Part shown: piece by piece, positions 5,828-6,988 of the stretch
Layout: the number at the start of each line of letters is the position of its first letter
Numbering within the stretch: position 1 is the stretch's first letter
Assembly (NCBI GenBank): GCA_905215195.1
Contig: CAJMPF010000090.1
Span: 1 to 6,988 of the forward strand
From: an uncultured bacterium
GTDB taxonomy: Bacteria; Actinomycetota; Coriobacteriia; Coriobacteriales; Coriobacteriaceae
Length of the DNA: 6,988 bases
Direction: 5' to 3'
Notes under the pieces: generated by a model
Seen by the model: only the letters and a program-made list of their open reading frames with translations
The model's database searches: none
What the model was told of the DNA's origin: nothing
Position numbers and translations under genes: made by a program

Positions 5828-6115
5828 TCAGCCGGCAGCAAGAAGTTTTTCACTCAGAGCCGCACAGGCAAACTCACTTGGCGTCATCCCCTCGGCAGCC
5901 GCCCGTCGACGAATGGCCTCCTTCATTCCCAGAGGAATCTTGACCGACAGCGTTGCCGTCCCCTCACCTGAGAGCGGGGGCCGTCCATGCACGATCCCAC
6001 CAACGGTGTGTTCGCCATCCGGAAACTCTCCGCGCTCGTACGACTCGCACCACGCGTCAATCATTTCATCCGTTACAACCTGACCATTAGCGGCCGTATA
6101 CGTCTTGCCCATCAT
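5828..6115 (-). CDS. Ribbon-helix-helix antitoxin-like protein
   Basis: This small protein (95 residues from the first ATG, 94 from the second) looks like the antitoxin of the adjacent toxin-like gene. Residues 1-50 form an acidic, probably flexible part (DEMIDAWCESYERGEFPDGE). Residues 53-92 show an RHH/Arc-type DNA-binding pattern: a strand TATLSVKIP (53-61), helix 1 GMKEAIRRRAAAEG (63-76), then TPSEFACAALSEKLL (78-92). An RHH at the C-terminus with the partner gene upstream resembles BrnA-type organisation. AAGGGG lies just upstream; its spacing suits the second ATG (6112) better than the first (6115). The start overlaps the toxin stop as ATGA, implying coupled translation. It probably autorepresses through the palindrome upstream of the toxin gene. 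The family name is inferred. Confidence 0.75.
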   Translation of the reverse strand: MMGKTYTAANGQVVTDEMIDAWCESYERGEFPDGEHTVGGIVHGRPPLSGEGTATLSVKIPLGMKEAIRRRAAAEGMTPSEFACAALSEKLLAAG

Positions 6116-6378
6116 CGACCCCTTTGCCGAGCCTGTTCAATCTCCTGCCAAAATTTCTTCTGGACTGGAGACAAGGCATGAATGATAAGCCACCCACGGA
6201 CAAGCTCGACCGCGACAAGCTCCACGCTTCGTCCGTCTGGGAGCCATCCAATCGCAAGCCATCTCGGCGGCTCGTCCTTCGACTCGCGACGAATGCACTC
6301 AGTAACCGCAAGCCAAGCGCTAAGCACCTGCTTTTCCGTCAGGTGCTTTTTAGCGTTGGGATGAATCTCAACATCCAT
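6112..6378 (-). CDS. Putative type II toxin (BrnT/RelE-like small protein)
   Basis: An 88-residue basic protein. The ATG at 6378 is chosen because GGAGGAG (minus strand, 6386-6392) lies 7 nt upstream; the open frame extends 32 codons further, but that part is Arg/Trp-rich and lacks such a site. The pattern HPNAKKH near the N-terminus, a helix (EKQVLSAWLAVTECIRRE), WLAIGWLPDGRSVELVAVEL (40-59) and WLIIHALSPVQKKFWQEI (63-80) resembles the strand layout of BrnT/RelE-fold mRNA-interferase toxins. The similarity is of pattern only, and I cannot name catalytic residues. It is the first gene of a two-gene unit with the RHH protein. It could instead be a non-toxic DNA-associated accessory protein. 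Confidence 0.65.
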   Translation of the reverse strand: MDVEIHPNAKKHLTEKQVLSAWLAVTECIRRESKDEPPRWLAIGWLPDGRSVELVAVELVRGWLIIHALSPVQKKFWQEIEQARQRGR

Positions 6379-6403
6379 GCATCTTCTCCTCCATCTTACC
6401 CAA

Positions 6404-6418
6404 TTTCGTATGACGAAA
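6404..6418. promoter_or_regulatory. Palindromic operator candidate of the toxin-antitoxin pair
   Basis: Perfect inverted repeat TTTCGT-ATG-ACGAAA, centred 33 nt upstream of the toxin start and 12 nt upstream of its Shine-Dalgarno. RHH antitoxins commonly bind such short palindromes to repress their own operon. No convincing -10/-35 pair is visible around it; TTGGCG at the -35 position and CATACG at -10 are weak. Confidence 0.5.
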
Positions 6419-6436
6419 GTCCACTGTCGCCAATTC

Positions 6437-6796
6437 TTAAGCCGGCACGCGTTGGAGAGCAGGGGTCGAAACAATGATTGAAGGACGCTCTAGTACGGCC
6501 CAGGCGCCGGGGCAGGAGCACATGCGCCAAGGGCGGACGTTTTCGTAGCGCGCGAGGATATTGCCGTCGTGATCAATGAAGGCGATGTCGATGGGATAGG
6601 CCATAAAACACGTATGGACCGAAGAGCAGCGTGGAAACGCCATGACGAGCGGCAGGCCGTTGGCGGCAACCGGACGCCGTCCCAGCATGCCGCGCAGGCG
6701 CACGACAAACGACTCCGCCACCGCAAACTCGGCCGGCGTCCAACCCAGCCTGTTGAGTGCCCGCGCGTAGGCGATGTAGGACGAGACCGCGGTCAC
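6437..6796 (-). CDS. DUF192 family protein
   Basis: A 119-residue protein from a GTG start. The DUF192 core is visible: FVVRLRGMLGRRP (about 30-42), LPLVMAFPRCSSVHTCFM (48-65), YPIDIAFIDHDGNIL (67-81) and a closing CPGAWAVLE. These correspond to the family's membrane-distal small beta domain, whose biochemical role is not established. The GTG at 6796 is favoured because it overlaps the upstream stop as ATGTGA and has GGGGG about 7 nt before it. A longer in-frame ATG at 6901 would read through the upstream gene in another frame and lacks ribosome-site support. No signal peptide is visible. Its neighbour suggests a link to pilus or secretion loci. The three Cys residues in the core (SSVHTCF, MCSC) are worth noting. 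Confidence 0.85.
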   Translation of the reverse strand: MTAVSSYIAYARALNRLGWTPAEFAVAESFVVRLRGMLGRRPVAANGLPLVMAFPRCSSVHTCFMAYPIDIAFIDHDGNILARYENVRPWRMCSCPGAWAVLERPSIIVSTPALQRVPA

Positions 6797-6988
6797 ATGA
6801 CCACCCCCGGGCGCCATGGATCGACCGTCACCGCGCGCTCGTGCGACAACGTTGTCGGCGCCCCCAGCGAAACGCCAGCGATGCTGAGAGAAGTCGGCCA
6901 CGGCTCATAGTGCATGGTGCAGGTGTAGGTCCTAAACGTACCGGATAGGGAGAGCAGGCCACCATCCGATGCCTGCGCGCCTTGCTCG
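6793..6988 (-). CDS. C-terminal end of a TadE/TadG-like pseudopilin candidate, N-terminus off the window
   Basis: The last 64 codons of a minus-strand frame end at TGA (6793-6795). The visible part (YTCTMHYEPWPTSLSIAGVS, then GAPTTLSHERAVTVDPWRPG, then VVM) looks like the beta-rich C-terminal region of small Tad-type pilus proteins, which often end in a VDPWRPG-like segment. The defining N-terminal hydrophobic helix lies outside the window, so the family call is tentative. The stop overlaps the DUF192 start as ATGTGA, so the two genes are translationally coupled. Confidence 0.5.
   Translation of the reverse strand, partial: EQGAQASDGGLLSLSGTFRTYTCTMHYEPWPTSLSIAGVSLGAPTTLSHERAVTVDPWRPGVVM

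Noticed and set aside
6797..6901. Earlier ATG start for the DUF192 gene
   Set aside because: The additional codons overlap the upstream pseudopilin-like frame, show no DUF192 similarity and lack a ribosome site; GTG at 6796 is better placed.

Overview
The window is about 7 kb of GC-rich bacterial chromosome, and every recognisable gene lies on the minus strand. Protein style, Shine-Dalgarno use and gene content suggest an actinobacterium of the Coriobacteriia, possibly Collinsella. That placement is an impression from family resemblance; no search was run.

Right to left, in the direction of transcription: (1) 6437-6988 holds the C-terminal end of a TadE/TadG-like pseudopilin candidate and, start-stop overlapping with it, a DUF192 protein. 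(2) 6112-6378 and 5828-6115 form a reverse-order toxin-antitoxin-like pair with a 4-nt overlap and a perfect short palindrome just upstream, a candidate operator. (3) 5587-5764 is a complete stable-RNA unit: AT-rich upstream stretch, strong sigma70-type promoter, leader hairpin, tRNA-Phe(GAA) and a rho-independent terminator. (4) 4969-5586 has no gene but is highly structured. It holds a second, slightly diverged copy of the tRNA-Phe 3' end plus terminator, a hairpin-rich 123-bp insert between the two copies, an array of eight 15-bp half-sites in alternating orientation with dyad centres about 31 bp apart, and a promoter with an operator-like dyad. (5) 1-4968 is a housekeeping cluster: a GH5 subfamily-9-like protein, rsmI, metG, a terminator, rsmA and tatD (partial, running off the left edge).

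The housekeeping block joins translation functions: RsmI and RsmA methylate 16S rRNA and MetG charges initiator and elongator tRNA-Met. The GH5-like gene is the first gene of this block and sits 6 nt from rsmI, so the two are probably co-transcribed. Its usual catalytic acid/base motif (NEP) reads DTP, so it may not be an active glycosidase.

The most unusual part is 5157-5649: the periodic inverted-repeat array directly adjoining a duplicated tRNA 3'-end/terminator segment. The sequence shows the repeat geometry and the duplication clearly. Whether the array is a BIME-like mosaic repeat, a multi-site protein target or a set of transcribed hairpins cannot be decided from one window.
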